From assembly GCA_902800345.1 (NCBI GenBank), contig CADCDO010000005.1, positions 124,001 through 188,000 of the forward strand: a DNA stretch of 64,000 bases, written 5' to 3'. The translations under genes and the position numbers were made by a program. This stretch comes from Fibrobacter succinogenes (GTDB taxonomy: Bacteria; Fibrobacterota; Fibrobacteria; Fibrobacterales; Fibrobacteraceae). The notes under the pieces were generated by a model. The model did no database searches. It had not been told where the DNA came from and saw nothing but the letters and a program-made list of their open reading frames with translations. This document shows, in pieces, positions 35,016-43,859 of the stretch. The first letter of the stretch is position 1. Each line of letters opens with the position of its first letter.

Positions 35016-36383
35016 ATGAACTACAAATATCTTTCAATCGCGCTCGCTCTTGGCAGCACCATGGTTTGGGCTCAGACTGCCGAAATCGGCACTTGGGCAG
35101 GCTTCCGCAAGGGTGCAGCGTCTTTCACGTTTGACGATGGCGCTCCGAGCCACGTGACCGACGCTGGTCCGATGTTCAAGAAGTATGGCTACAAGGCTAC
35201 CTTCAATCTGGTGGTGAACTGGAACCCCAACTGGAGCGGATTCCAGGGTCTGGCCGACGAAGGGCATGAAATCGCAAGCCACAGCAACACCCATGGCCAA
35301 AACATGAGTGGCGAAGAAGCTTCTTCGAAAAAGGCCATCGAAGGCAAAATCAAGCAGAAATACGGCATCATCACGGTCGCCTACCCGAACTGCAACGTGC
35401 CTAACGAAAGCGCGGTCAAGCAGAACTACATCGTGGGCCGCATCTGCAACGGTAGTTGGAAAGGCATGGGCGATGAAATGGGCAAGGACGGTCCCTCCAA
35501 CTGGGCCCAAGTCCCTGCCACCATGACCGGTGCCGAAGGCCAGCTCAAGAGCACGAACGACTTTACCGGCAGAATGCAGAAAGTCATCCAGAGCAACGGC
35601 TGGGCCGCATTCCTCACCCATGGTTTCCAGGGCAAGCAAAACGGCAACGCCAACTACTCGCCGACGGATATCAACGCCATCGATGGTGCCCTCAAGTGGG
35701 CCCAGCAAAACGACAAGGACATCTGGGTTGCCCCGATGGGCCATGTCGCCATGTATCTCAAGGAACGCAAGGCATCGAAGGCCGAAGTTTCCTCTAGCGG
35801 TGGAAACATCACCGTCAAGCTCACCCATAACATCGCCGACAACATTTCCAAGTACGACTATCCGCTTTCACTCCGTGTGAAGTATGACGGTTCCAAGGCC
35901 GAAGTGAAGCAGGGCGACGCCAAGCTCGAATCCAAGATCGACGGCGGCTATGTTTACTTTGACGCGGTCCCGAACGCAGGCGACATCGTCATCTCTGGCG
36001 AAGGCGGCGGCCCCACCCCGACATCTTCTAGTGCTACGGAACCGACTTCAAGTGCAAACCCCACTTCTAGCGCTACAGAAGCTTCTAGCTCCAGCAGAAG
36101 TCATCATCGTTCTTCTTCTAGCATTGAACCGGGCTTGTCCAGCGCAACAGAAGCACTCCCGATGCATACAATCGACGCAAGCCATGTCGTAGCTTATGTC
36201 GACAACAATGGTTACATCACCGTCCAGAACGCTCAGGGCATGAGCATCACCGTGTTCAACAGCCTCGGTTCTGTCGTGCGTACCACCAAGGGCATCGGCA
36301 TGTTGCAGAAGGTTTACTCCGGTGCGAAGGGCATGTATGTCGTGAAAGTCGGCAACAGAGCATGGTCCATGAACATCAAGTAA
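35016..36383 (+). CDS. Secreted CE4 polysaccharide deacetylase
   Basis: ATG 35016 was chosen because AAGGTG precedes it and a signal peptide (LSIALALGSTMVWA) follows. A NodB-homology domain has TFDDG (metal and catalytic Asp), HSNTH (metal His) and GFQGK near the end, at residues about 25-235. Family members deacetylate acetylxylan, chitin or peptidoglycan. An Ig-like module, a Ser/Thr linker of about 50 residues and a T9SS-like C-terminal domain (VVRTTKGIGMLQKVY, ending SMNIK) follow. In a fibre-degrading rumen-type bacterium acetylxylan is likely, but this is inference. A strong terminator follows. Confidence 0.88.
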   Translation: MNYKYLSIALALGSTMVWAQTAEIGTWAGFRKGAASFTFDDGAPSHVTDAGPMFKKYGYKATFNLVVNWNPNWSGFQGLADEGHEIASHSNTHGQNMSGEEASSKKAIEGKIKQKYGIITVAYPNCNVPNESAVKQNYIVGRICNGSWKGMGDEMGKDGPSNWAQVPATMTGAEGQLKSTNDFTGRMQKVIQSNGWAAFLTHGFQGKQNGNANYSPTDINAIDGALKWAQQNDKDIWVAPMGHVAMYLKERKASKAEVSSSGGNITVKLTHNIADNISKYDYPLSLRVKYDGSKAEVKQGDAKLESKIDGGYVYFDAVPNAGDIVISGEGGGPTPTSSSATEPTSSANPTSSATEASSSSRSHHRSSSSIEPGLSSATEALPMHTIDASHVVAYVDNNGYITVQNAQGMSITVFNSLGSVVRTTKGIGMLQKVYSGAKGMYVVKVGNRAWSMNIK

Positions 36384-36405
36384 TTCAAAGATTCGTAGTT
36401 TAGGG

Positions 36406-36438
36406 AAAGCCCGCTCCGATTTGGAGCGGGCTTCTTGT
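36406..36438 (+). terminator. Terminator of the deacetylase gene
   Basis: AAGCCCGCTCC pairs with GGAGCGGGCTT, followed by CTTGTTT. Confidence 0.85.
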
Positions 36439-36463
36439 TTGAGTTGATAGGGTAAATGAATAG

Positions 36464-36502
36464 CTCCCGCTCGGTCTCGAACTGGGCGGGAGTTTTTCGA
36501 TT
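36464..36502 (+). terminator. Second terminator-like hairpin
   Basis: CTCCCGC and GCGGGAG pair around a 14-nt loop, followed by TTTTTCGATTT. It lies between convergent genes and could act in both directions. Confidence 0.6.
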
Positions 36503-36530
36503 TAAGGAGTTATGGGATTAGACGTCTTGT

Positions 36531-37433
36531 TCAGTCAAAAAGATGTCGCGTCATTTCCAAAAATTCATCCATACTAGTTTCTGAACAGGATTCAGAAATA
36601 CATGGTACATTAGGATAAGTTTCACCATATTCTGAATCCGATCTGCAATTATCTACAACATGGGCGGCATACTTTTTCCAATAAGGATTTTTAAAGTGGT
36701 TATCGTCCTCTTCCCATGTTCTAGAAATAGTACATTTATAAGTCCATACTCCATCCGCTCCCCATTTATTGACGAAACCATCTTCTGCAATGCAATCTTG
36801 CATAAACTGCACCGTCACAACAGAATCCTTCGTTTTTAGATCCATACCAACAGATTTCGATTCAGCAGAAATTTTAAAATAATCGTCTACTCCTTCACTT
36901 AAACAATAGATACTTTTCAAGAAATCACGCCTTGAAAAAGCAGTTTCATCTACTGAAATTTCCCCATACAGAACGCCATTTTCATCTTGCAATGTATGTA
37001 CATCACCAAACTTATGATAAAAATTACTGCAAGTTCCATCTTCTTTCTTCGAGCATATCCAACCATTGCCATTTTGGTACGAAGTATCAATAACATCATT
37101 ATTGATCAGTGTTTGCATCGCATCATCATAAGTCTGGCGGGCATTAACGGTATCAAAAGTCACGACATACTGTTCACCCTGAACCCCAGCAAAAGCGCTC
37201 GTCAGAAAAACAGCAGTGGCCCTATTCGGCCTAGACACTTCGTTCATCTTAGCCTTAATGGCAGCGCTCTTTTCTTCAGAAGTCGCATCTAACGCCAGCG
37301 TCACCGCCACCGTACTAGGTTGTTCGTCGGCACCGACAATAATGTTTCCGGACTGTTCATCGGAGCAAGCGCTTAACGCACCTGCGACACTCAACGCAGC
37401 GAGCGAAAACAGAATAATTTTTTTGTAGTTCAT
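36531..37433 (-). CDS. Lipoprotein paired with TIGR02147 regulator
   Basis: ATG 37433 has GGAGG upstream; an earlier in-frame ATG adds 11 charged residues. A lipobox (LSAC) follows the signal peptide, so the mature protein is anchored by lipid. The body of about 280 residues has several Cys, probably in disulfides, and no family motif I recognise. It lies 45 nt after the TIGR02147 gene. Such lipoprotein/TIGR02147 pairs are a recurrent Fibrobacter arrangement (established knowledge), but their function is unknown. Confidence 0.7.
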   Translation of the reverse strand: MNYKKIILFSLAALSVAGALSACSDEQSGNIIVGADEQPSTVAVTLALDATSEEKSAAIKAKMNEVSRPNRATAVFLTSAFAGVQGEQYVVTFDTVNARQTYDDAMQTLINNDVIDTSYQNGNGWICSKKEDGTCSNFYHKFGDVHTLQDENGVLYGEISVDETAFSRRDFLKSIYCLSEGVDDYFKISAESKSVGMDLKTKDSVVTVQFMQDCIAEDGFVNKWGADGVWTYKCTISRTWEEDDNHFKNPYWKKYAAHVVDNCRSDSEYGETYPNVPCISESCSETSMDEFLEMTRHLFD

Positions 37434-37478
37434 AGGAATCCTCCTTTGTTTTTTTTTAAAACTCATAATTTTTCCTCC

Positions 37479-38294
37479 TTACACATTTTCCGTCAGCGGG
37501 AAAAGCTGTAAATTCAGACGATAAACTTGGTTGATTTTCTTGGATTCGCCGGCGATGGCGATGACTTGTTTGCGGAAACGGTTCACCTCTTCGGAGATAC
37601 GTTTCACGGCAGTTTCATCGACTCCGATTGTCACACCCGAGATATTGCGTTCACCCGGAGCGATTTTTTCGATGGCTTCGCGGGCAAGGTCAATCATCTG
37701 GCCGTTCATGGAGCGGAGCGCAAGCTTAAGTGCTTCGCCAGACCCTGTAATGACTTTGTCCGTTTGCTCGTAGACATTTTCGCCAATCGTCTTGAGAATG
37801 TTGAGTTTGACCAAAAGCTTCAACGAATCACGGACTTGTTGCGCCGTAAACGGGTGCTTGATTTTCTTCACGATTTCGCCCGGAAGCGCCCCCGGCATCA
37901 ACGGAGCAAGTTCACGAACAACGGAATTCACTGCCGATTCGTAATAGTCAAACGCATCAGCATCCAACACTCGAGCACGCTGTTCGTTTGCAAGCCCCTT
38001 CATTTTGAGGAACGCCTCTTTTTTCTTGTCATCGTCCTTGGCATTGGTGAATTCAACCATGAGCTTGAAATACTCGCACTCAAATTCATTCAACCCCATC
38101 GCTGCAGTCACAAGCGGGACACCCACGCGACTCAGCGAGCTTTTGCCATCGCATACGAGTTTCAAGTACGATGGCGACGAGAATCCGGCGAGCTTGGAAA
38201 ATTCGCGCCATGAGAATGCGGAACTTTTCTTTCGCCAATCGAAGTAATCAAGCATATACTTTCGGTAGTCTTGATATTCTGTTATTTGTTTCAT
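37479..38294 (-). CDS. TIGR02147 family protein (intact copy)
   Basis: The Fibrobacter-expanded TIGR02147 family is predicted to carry an N-terminal helix-turn-helix. ATG 38294 starts MKQITEYQDYRKYMLDYFDW, with AGAGG before it. The motif FSWREFSKLAGFSSPSYLKLVCDGKSSLS at about residues 25-50 is the likely DNA-binding part. The rest is helical, ending with a paired-helix segment near 230-265. It lies upstream of the lipoprotein gene and 7 nt after a truncated paralogue. The function is unknown; regulation of the lipoprotein is inferred from position. Confidence 0.8.
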   Translation of the reverse strand: MKQITEYQDYRKYMLDYFDWRKKSSAFSWREFSKLAGFSSPSYLKLVCDGKSSLSRVGVPLVTAAMGLNEFECEYFKLMVEFTNAKDDDKKKEAFLKMKGLANEQRARVLDADAFDYYESAVNSVVRELAPLMPGALPGEIVKKIKHPFTAQQVRDSLKLLVKLNILKTIGENVYEQTDKVITGSGEALKLALRSMNGQMIDLAREAIEKIAPGERNISGVTIGVDETAVKRISEEVNRFRKQVIAIAGESKKINQVYRLNLQLFPLTENV

Positions 38295-38301
38295 ACAACC
38301 T

Positions 38302-38640
38302 CTACCATAAAATAAGTCCACAACGGTAAGGCTCACGCAAAGCTTCCATTTTGCAGAAGGCCTCTTTTTTCCGGCCGTTGTCCGTTACATTTGTGAAATC
38401 AACCATACACTTAAAGTACTCGCATTCGTAATCGCAAAGATCCATGGCATGGGCCACTTGCGGAACACCCACGCGGCTCAGAACGCCTTTGCCGTCACAT
38501 ACAAGTTTTAAATATGACGGTGACGCGAACCCGGCTTGCTTGGAAAATTTACGCCACGAGAACGCAGAACTTCTCTTTCGCCAGTCAAAATAATCAAGCA
38601 AGTACTTTCGGTAATCTTGATATTCTGTTATCGGTTTCAT
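38302..38640 (-). pseudogene. Truncated TIGR02147 paralogue retaining the HTH part
   Basis: 112 codons, preceded by a perfect AAGGAGGT site, matching about the first 100 residues of the intact copy (MKPITEYQDYRKYLLDYFDW). It then ends in unrelated ALREPYRCGLILW and stops 7 nt before the intact gene's start. The two copies differ at many codons, so the duplication is not recent. The frame is open and the ribosome site kept, so the stub may still be made, but loss of most of the protein argues for decay. Both readings remain open. Confidence 0.65.
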
Positions 38641-39029
38641 GTTCGACCTCCTTACGGAAACAAATATATCTCATTCGGCACCGTTTCGCAATAGGTAAAA
38701 TGATACAAAGTTTTCGATTTTTAAGCATTTTACGCAAATTTTGCAAATTTCAAAAATTTTTAAAATTAAATGAATCACTCGTAATCACAGATGAATCACG
38801 GACAAGACTTTACTGGATCCTGCTCCTACGAACCTAAACGATACTCGCCACTTTAGTGGCCTAGTAGAGTTATGCTCTTTGAGTATAATTCAACTAGGGC
38901 TCTAAAGAGCCGAGTTTCATCTATCGCTTCGCTCAGGATGACGGAATGCAAGGGGAATGACAATGCATAACGAGAGGGTGTTGCCCGCTCAGTGACGGGA
39001 ATGACAGTGTATTTTCTAAATTTCGCATC
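38641..39029. repeat. Control region and family A composite repeat
   Basis: AT-rich sequence (38641-38790) is followed by a family A composite repeat at 38812-38943, from ACTGGATCCTGCTCC to CAGGATGACG, with an internal CGCCACTTTAGTGGC hairpin. Two further hairpins and a short GGGAATGAC repeat lie up to 39000. Confidence 0.65.
39017..39022 (+). promoter_or_regulatory. -10-like TAAATT 7 nt before the NUDIX gene
   Basis: TAAATT ends 7 nt before ATG 39030 and no ribosome site is seen; the mRNA may be leaderless. Confidence 0.4.
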
Positions 39030-39635
39030 ATGAAACCGTGGAAATTGTTGAGTTCGGAATTTTTGGTGGATGCACCTTGGCTGAAAGTCGCTAAGGAAAA
39101 GTGCGAATTGCCGAACGGAAAGGTCATCGACGACTTTTATACGTTGTGGCAACCCGACTGGGTTCTGATTCTTGCTCGCACAACAGACTGCAAATGGGTC
39201 ATGACGGAGCAATACCGCCACGGCACGGGAAAGATAGCTCTCGAGTTCCCGGCAGGGATTATCGACAGGGGCGAAACACCCGAAGAAGCCGCAATAAGAG
39301 AACTGCAAGAAGAATGCGGATACGGGATCTGTCAAAATGACGACGCAAACAAGGACTTAACTGGATCCTTCGCGGCTTCACCACTCAGGATGACGGAGAA
39401 CGTTATAACCTACTTGGGTTCTTTTCCGGTGAATCCGGACAAACATCGCGGGAAGTTCCATGTGGTATTTATCGACGGTGTAGAGCGCTCGGGAAAAACA
39501 AGTTTTGACGATACCGAAGACATCGAGACATCAACGATTTCGGATAAAGAACTCCAGGCGAAAATTGCAGAGGGAACGTTCAACCACCCGCTTCAAATTG
39601 CAGGCTACTTCAAGTGGAAACTGACACAGAAGTAA
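39030..39635 (+). CDS. NUDIX hydrolase, ADP-ribose pyrophosphatase-like, with repeat insert
   Basis: NUDIX enzymes hydrolyse nucleoside diphosphates linked to another moiety. The box GIIDRGETPEEAAIRELQEECGY runs from residue 76, with all Glu residues present. The 201-residue size and the N-terminal half fit ADP-ribose pyrophosphatase-like members. Residues about 102-122 (NDDANKDLTGSFAASPLRMT) are coded by a family A repeat, in frame, directly after the box. The insert lies in a loop that varies between family members, so activity may be intact. The downstream RmlD-like gene starts 14 nt after the stop. Confidence 0.8.
   Translation: MKPWKLLSSEFLVDAPWLKVAKEKCELPNGKVIDDFYTLWQPDWVLILARTTDCKWVMTEQYRHGTGKIALEFPAGIIDRGETPEEAAIRELQEECGYGICQNDDANKDLTGSFAASPLRMTENVITYLGSFPVNPDKHRGKFHVVFIDGVERSGKTSFDDTEDIETSTISDKELQAKIAEGTFNHPLQIAGYFKWKLTQK
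39360..39394. repeat. Family A repeat inside the NUDIX gene
   Basis: It begins ACTGGATCC and ends CAGGATGAC, the same ends as the intergenic copies. Confidence 0.8.
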
Positions 39636-39649
39636 AATACCCGCTAAAA

Positions 39650-40726
39650 ATGCGCACCATCCGTCTCCCGATTTTGATTCTCGGACTGAACGGCGTTCCC
39701 GGTTTTGCGATTTTCAGACACTTCAATAAACTATACGGAACAAGTTCGGCGGTTCATGATGCGCAAAGTCAGGCATGCAAAAGCGAACTCGGCGTTATCG
39801 GGATCCGCCCTATCAAGCACCCGTGCGTTTTCGGAGACAACGTTTTCGGCGTAGATGCCGAAGAAACGGAACGCCTGGGCGAACTTTTCGAACGTTTCCA
39901 CTTCGGCACCGTCATTGACGCAAGCGGGAACTGCGCGCTGAAGGCGTGCGAATGCGACCCGGCACGCAGCCGGCTTTTGAACTACAACCAAGGCGTTGAC
40001 GCCGCCACGTTCGCCGCCCGCTACAACGCGACACTTATCCGAATTTCCGCCGACATGGTCTTTAGCGGCGACGAAAAGACAAAGCCGAACCGCCCTTACG
40101 TCGAAACCGACCCGAAAGACCCCATCCACAATTACGGCAAGCACCAGGCCGAGGCCGAAGACGCCATCATCGACATCAAGCCAGATGCCGTGATTCTCCG
40201 CGTGCCGCTCCCGATGGACTACGCGCCCGGCGGATGCGCCGGCGCTATCGACTGGATTACGTACCGTTTTCGCCCCGGACGGCCCGCGACGCTTTTTACG
40301 GACGAATACCGCAACCCGCTTTCGGGCCCGGACCTTTGCCGCACGGTACAATATATTCTGGAGCACGAATTTCCCGCCGGCATCTACAACTGCGGCGGAC
40401 CACGAAGCGTTTCGCTCTACAATGTCGGGCAAATCGTGAACGCCGTCGGAGGCTACCCCGCCCGCCTCCTCCACGGAGTGCCGAGAATCGAAGGCGGCCC
40501 CATGCCCCCGCGCGTCGGTGACTTGAGCATCAATTCCGAAAAACTGTACAAACTCTTGCCGCCAGGATTCATCAAGCCGTGGCCAGTATTCGACTGGCTC
40601 GTGCCCGACAGTTTCGACTGGCACAAAACTTTTGGACGCAATATTACGGATAAAAGCAAAATGGGGAGCGACGAAGCCATCACCAAATTGCTCGTCAACG
40701 GAATCGATACGGGACTGTGGCGTTAA
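39650..40726 (+). CDS. RmlD-like NAD(P)-dependent sugar reductase (SDR)
   Basis: Member of the extended short-chain dehydrogenase family, which acts on nucleotide sugars. The nucleotide-binding motif reads LGLNGVPG, the catalytic pair is Tyr/Lys in YGKHQAEAE, and RISADMVFSG lies before it. ATG 39650 was chosen; ATG 39614 would overlap the NUDIX gene. The product is probably a dTDP-4-dehydrorhamnose reductase relative, but the substrate is not certain. The stop overlaps the convergent stop of the beta-barrel gene. Confidence 0.75.
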   Translation: MRTIRLPILILGLNGVPGFAIFRHFNKLYGTSSAVHDAQSQACKSELGVIGIRPIKHPCVFGDNVFGVDAEETERLGELFERFHFGTVIDASGNCALKACECDPARSRLLNYNQGVDAATFAARYNATLIRISADMVFSGDEKTKPNRPYVETDPKDPIHNYGKHQAEAEDAIIDIKPDAVILRVPLPMDYAPGGCAGAIDWITYRFRPGRPATLFTDEYRNPLSGPDLCRTVQYILEHEFPAGIYNCGGPRSVSLYNVGQIVNAVGGYPARLLHGVPRIEGGPMPPRVGDLSINSEKLYKLLPPGFIKPWPVFDWLVPDSFDWHKTFGRNITDKSKMGSDEAITKLLVNGIDTGLWR

Positions 40727-41490
40727 CCGTGGGTAAGGCGCAAGAACAGGTTGATCGTATGGCAGTCGCCATCATCGCCATCATTATTATTTCCGTAAAC
40801 TTCTACAGTAAAATCAAAGCCGACGCCGATGGCCCAGGTATCACTCACCCACCATTCCTTGCCTATTTCATAACGGGTAAATATGCCCATCGAGCCGCTG
40901 ATGTTATTGGCAAGGGCGTTCACCCTAGCAACAGACGCATCGGCGCCACCGGCAACACCTACATAAAAGCCATACATGGGCGAAGCCGGATTCCGGAACG
41001 GATAAACCGTAAAGCCTAAGCCAAAAGCCCCATAAAAGGCATAAGCATCGTCTTTTCGATCAAATTTTCCGACAAGTCCCCTATCTTCTTGATTAAGAAT
41101 TTCATCCAAATAAACTCTATCTACGTTATAGTCTTCCTTGTAAATTTTTCCTTCGCCACTATACAACCCACCTCTGAAATTGAAGTAAAAAGTCAACAGA
41201 TTGGCAAAAGACGCTCCGAATCGAAAATCTAGCGATGGAAACCCAAAGCCACTAAAACGTTCCTTTCTATGATGTTCACTATAGTGTCTATTTTCTTCAT
41301 ATATTCCATCAAGGTTTCTTTGACCAACCCCCGAAGAAAAATAAAAATCGTTCACATTCAAGGCAGAGCTTAAATAAGAGACTCCCAGACCCGTACCAAA
41401 ATAGAAGCCCCGGTGTTCATGCGGATTCTCCGCCCATGCGACCGTGGCAAAAACAAGAATACAGACAAGTTTTTTCAAAATTTTCATCAT
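40723..41490 (-). CDS. Outer-membrane beta-barrel-like protein, type A copy 2
   Basis: A signal peptide (LVFATVAWA) precedes EHRGFYFGTGLGVSYLSS and ends with a series of alternating strands: RYEIGKEWWVSDTWAIGVGF and a C-terminal FLRLTHG. Paralogous to the gene at 42257-43006; types A and B alternate. The pattern of short amphipathic strands with a C-terminal aromatic-poor strand fits a small outer-membrane barrel. The gene lies 3 nt after its upstream type B partner, and its stop overlaps the convergent reductase stop. Confidence 0.7.
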   Translation of the reverse strand: MMKILKKLVCILVFATVAWAENPHEHRGFYFGTGLGVSYLSSALNVNDFYFSSGVGQRNLDGIYEENRHYSEHHRKERFSGFGFPSLDFRFGASFANLLTFYFNFRGGLYSGEGKIYKEDYNVDRVYLDEILNQEDRGLVGKFDRKDDAYAFYGAFGLGFTVYPFRNPASPMYGFYVGVAGGADASVARVNALANNISGSMGIFTRYEIGKEWWVSDTWAIGVGFDFTVEVYGNNNDGDDGDCHTINLFLRLTHG

Positions 41491-41493
41491 CTT

Positions 41494-42225
41494 TTAACCA
41501 CGCGTTAAACGGATCGTAAGCGAAAGGACATTATCTGACTGATGCGAATCAACGGTTTTCCAAACGAGGCCGCTATGCGCAAAGCCAAATCCCACACCCA
41601 TCGAAAAATGGTTATTCATCCACCATTCCTTGCCAAATTCCAGCTGAAAACCGATTCCGCCATTTCCGGTGTTCGCTCCAGAACCGTAAGCAGCAAAAAG
41701 CGTATAGCCCATAGAGCCCCCGACAAAGAGACCGTTGAACGGTGAATTTTTATTCTGGATCGGGTAGAGCGTTGCGCCAAAACCGAAATACGTTCTAAAA
41801 CTGAAACCATCCGACGAAGACGGATCATCTTCATCTTCGTCCTTACGGACGTCTATACAAGCCATGTTTTCATAGCAAGTAACTAGATAACTTCTATCAT
41901 AATCATCCAACGGTCCCATATAAAATCCGAAGTTAAAGACCGTATGCAAAGCAAGAAGGTTCCCGAACGCATAGCCGAACTTGAGTTCGACATGCGAAAA
42001 GGAGAATCCATTGAATTCATAGTAATCTATATCGTGGCGTTTTCTATCACGCTCATAATCATCAAAGTCTTCTCTGCTGTTATCGAAAAAGTTATAAGCG
42101 AAGCCAAAAGAAGCGCTGTTGTAAAAGCCCCTATGTTCGCGCGAAACATTTTTTTCGGCAGCGGGAACAGATTGCGCACAAGCAAAACCCGTTACACATA
42201 AAAAAAGAATTGCAATTATTTTTTT
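41494..42225 (-). CDS. Outer-membrane beta-barrel-like protein, type B copy 2
   Basis: Start MKKIIAILFLC (ATG 42225). A signal peptide with CVTGFACAQ is followed by EHRGFYNSASFGFAYNFFDNSRED and strand repeats GNGGIGFQLEFGKEWW and LSLTIRLTRG. It is the closest relative of 43010-43750. Gap to the type A partner is 3 nt, so the pair is translated together. Confidence 0.7.
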   Translation of the reverse strand, partial: KKIIAILFLCVTGFACAQSVPAAEKNVSREHRGFYNSASFGFAYNFFDNSREDFDDYERDRKRHDIDYYEFNGFSFSHVELKFGYAFGNLLALHTVFNFGFYMGPLDDYDRSYLVTCYENMACIDVRKDEDEDDPSSSDGFSFRTYFGFGATLYPIQNKNSPFNGLFVGGSMGYTLFAAYGSGANTGNGGIGFQLEFGKEWWMNNHFSMGVGFGFAHSGLVWKTVDSHQSDNVLSLTIRLTRG

Positions 42226-42256
42226 CATAAATTCATCCTTATCCAAATATAAATTC

Positions 42257-43006
42257 CTATCCCCGAGTTATGCGGAACAACAAACTAAAGACTCTAGCAT
42301 GCCCTTCGTCATTACCTTCATAATCTTTGATAAACTTAAACACGTTGGTAAAAGCAAAGCCTACACCCAACGACCACGATTCGCTCATCCACCAATCCTT
42401 GCCAATTTCATAGCGCGTAAAAATTCCGCTATTATCAAAGGAATCAAGACCACTTTTCATATGCACGGCCCAAGCGTCAAGCCCTCCGGCAAATCCCACA
42501 TACAGTCCGTTTAATCGGGAGAGCGGATTACGGATTGGATAAACGGAGAAACCAAGACCAAGCGAAAACCTGGCGTACATAGTCTCGTGTTCCTGTTTTA
42601 CAGGCGGTTCAACTTGTTTCGGTTCTACAGCGATAGATCCATCGTCTTCCAGATACCTAGAGACTCCGACTTTTTCCCGGGTATAATCAAATTCCCCACT
42701 ATAAGCTCCGCCTGAAAAAAGAACATATAATGCAAACAAGTTTGCAAAAGAACATCCCAGCCGGATATCGATTGTCGGGATTTCAAAGCCGCCCAGATCC
42801 CAAGTCTTTTTCGGGCCTTCTTCGTAAGAACTCACCCATTGATCACTGAAGTAAGATCCCGATCCATAGTTATATTCAACGTCCGTGTAAAAAAGACTCG
42901 CGTACGAGAATCCAAGACCAGCGCTAAAGAACAGGCCGCGATGCTCCTGCGCCCAAGCCGCAGCAGCAACCACCAAAATAAGGACAAGTTTTTTCAACAC
43001 ATTCAT
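42257..43006 (-). CDS. Outer-membrane beta-barrel-like protein, type A copy 1
   Basis: A signal peptide (LVLILVVAAAAWA) precedes EHRGLFFSAGLGFSYAS and later RYEIGKDWWMSESWSLGVGF, ending LLFRITRG. Same family as 40723-41490. The gene lies 3 nt after type B copy 1; both pairs together form a B-A-B-A array. Confidence 0.7.
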   Translation of the reverse strand: MNVLKKLVLILVVAAAAWAQEHRGLFFSAGLGFSYASLFYTDVEYNYGSGSYFSDQWVSSYEEGPKKTWDLGGFEIPTIDIRLGCSFANLFALYVLFSGGAYSGEFDYTREKVGVSRYLEDDGSIAVEPKQVEPPVKQEHETMYARFSLGLGFSVYPIRNPLSRLNGLYVGFAGGLDAWAVHMKSGLDSFDNSGIFTRYEIGKDWWMSESWSLGVGFAFTNVFKFIKDYEGNDEGHARVFSLLFRITRG

Positions 43007-43009
43007 TAT

Positions 43010-43750
43010 TTAGCCACGCGTTAAACGGAACGAAAGCGACAACACGTTATCGGAACTATGCGATTCTATAGTTTGCCAAATCAAGCCGGTATGCGAAAAG
43101 CCGAAACCCACGCCAATAGACATGTGGTCATCGATCCACCATTCCTTGCCTATTTCCAATCCAAATCCGATTCCACCATTTCCAGTAGTTTCTTCTTCAT
43201 CAGAATTTATCATGGTAAGGAAAAGCGTATATCCAACAGACGCTCCTAGAAAGAATCCATTCATGGGAGAATTCTTGTCACGGAACGGATAAATTGTCGT
43301 TCCAAATCCAAAGAACGTTCTAAAGCTGTACGCATCATTTGAAGTCGTTTTTATCAGGCGACTCTCATCAAGGCGTTCTTCACAATTGTTCCCTACAGAA
43401 CAGTCACTGTGGAACTTTTCGAAACTATAATCCAGCGATCCCGCGAAAAAGCCTAGATTAAAATCGAAATGGAGGGCGACCAGATTTGCAAAGGCGACAC
43501 CGAACTTGAATTCAGAGTAAGGAAAGGTGAATCCGTTGAATTCGTAATAATCCACATCTCTCGTTTTTCCGTTTTCCTTGTTATGAAGATCTTCGCGGCT
43601 GTTATCGTACCAGTTATAAGCGAACGCGAACGACATGTTGCTATAAAAGCCACGATGTTCTTGCGGTGCGGACTTGGTCTTGGCAGGAGCTGTTTGGGCA
43701 CAAGCAATGCCAGCAGCACAAAAAACGAGAATTGCAATTATTTTTTTCAT
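43010..43750 (-). CDS. Outer-membrane beta-barrel-like protein, type B copy 1
   Basis: ATG 43750 (MKKIIAILVFCAAG) was chosen; an earlier ATG adds 64 residues that overlap TrmO and are not homologous. A signal peptide is followed by EHRGFYSNMSFAFAYNWYDNSRED, GNGGIGFGLEIGKEWW and LSLSFRLTRG. Same subtype as 41494-42225. The first of the four-gene array on this strand, downstream of TrmO. Confidence 0.7.
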   Translation of the reverse strand: MKKIIAILVFCAAGIACAQTAPAKTKSAPQEHRGFYSNMSFAFAYNWYDNSREDLHNKENGKTRDVDYYEFNGFTFPYSEFKFGVAFANLVALHFDFNLGFFAGSLDYSFEKFHSDCSVGNNCEERLDESRLIKTTSNDAYSFRTFFGFGTTIYPFRDKNSPMNGFFLGASVGYTLFLTMINSDEEETTGNGGIGFGLEIGKEWWIDDHMSIGVGFGFSHTGLIWQTIESHSSDNVLSLSFRLTRG

Positions 43751-43859
43751 AAATTCAATACCTATCGAGTAGTGCGCAAAATATATAATTTTCCCGAATG
43801 GGTTTCGCGAACCATCATGTTTCCGCATTGCAAAATCAAGGCGGAAAAATCCGGAAAAA

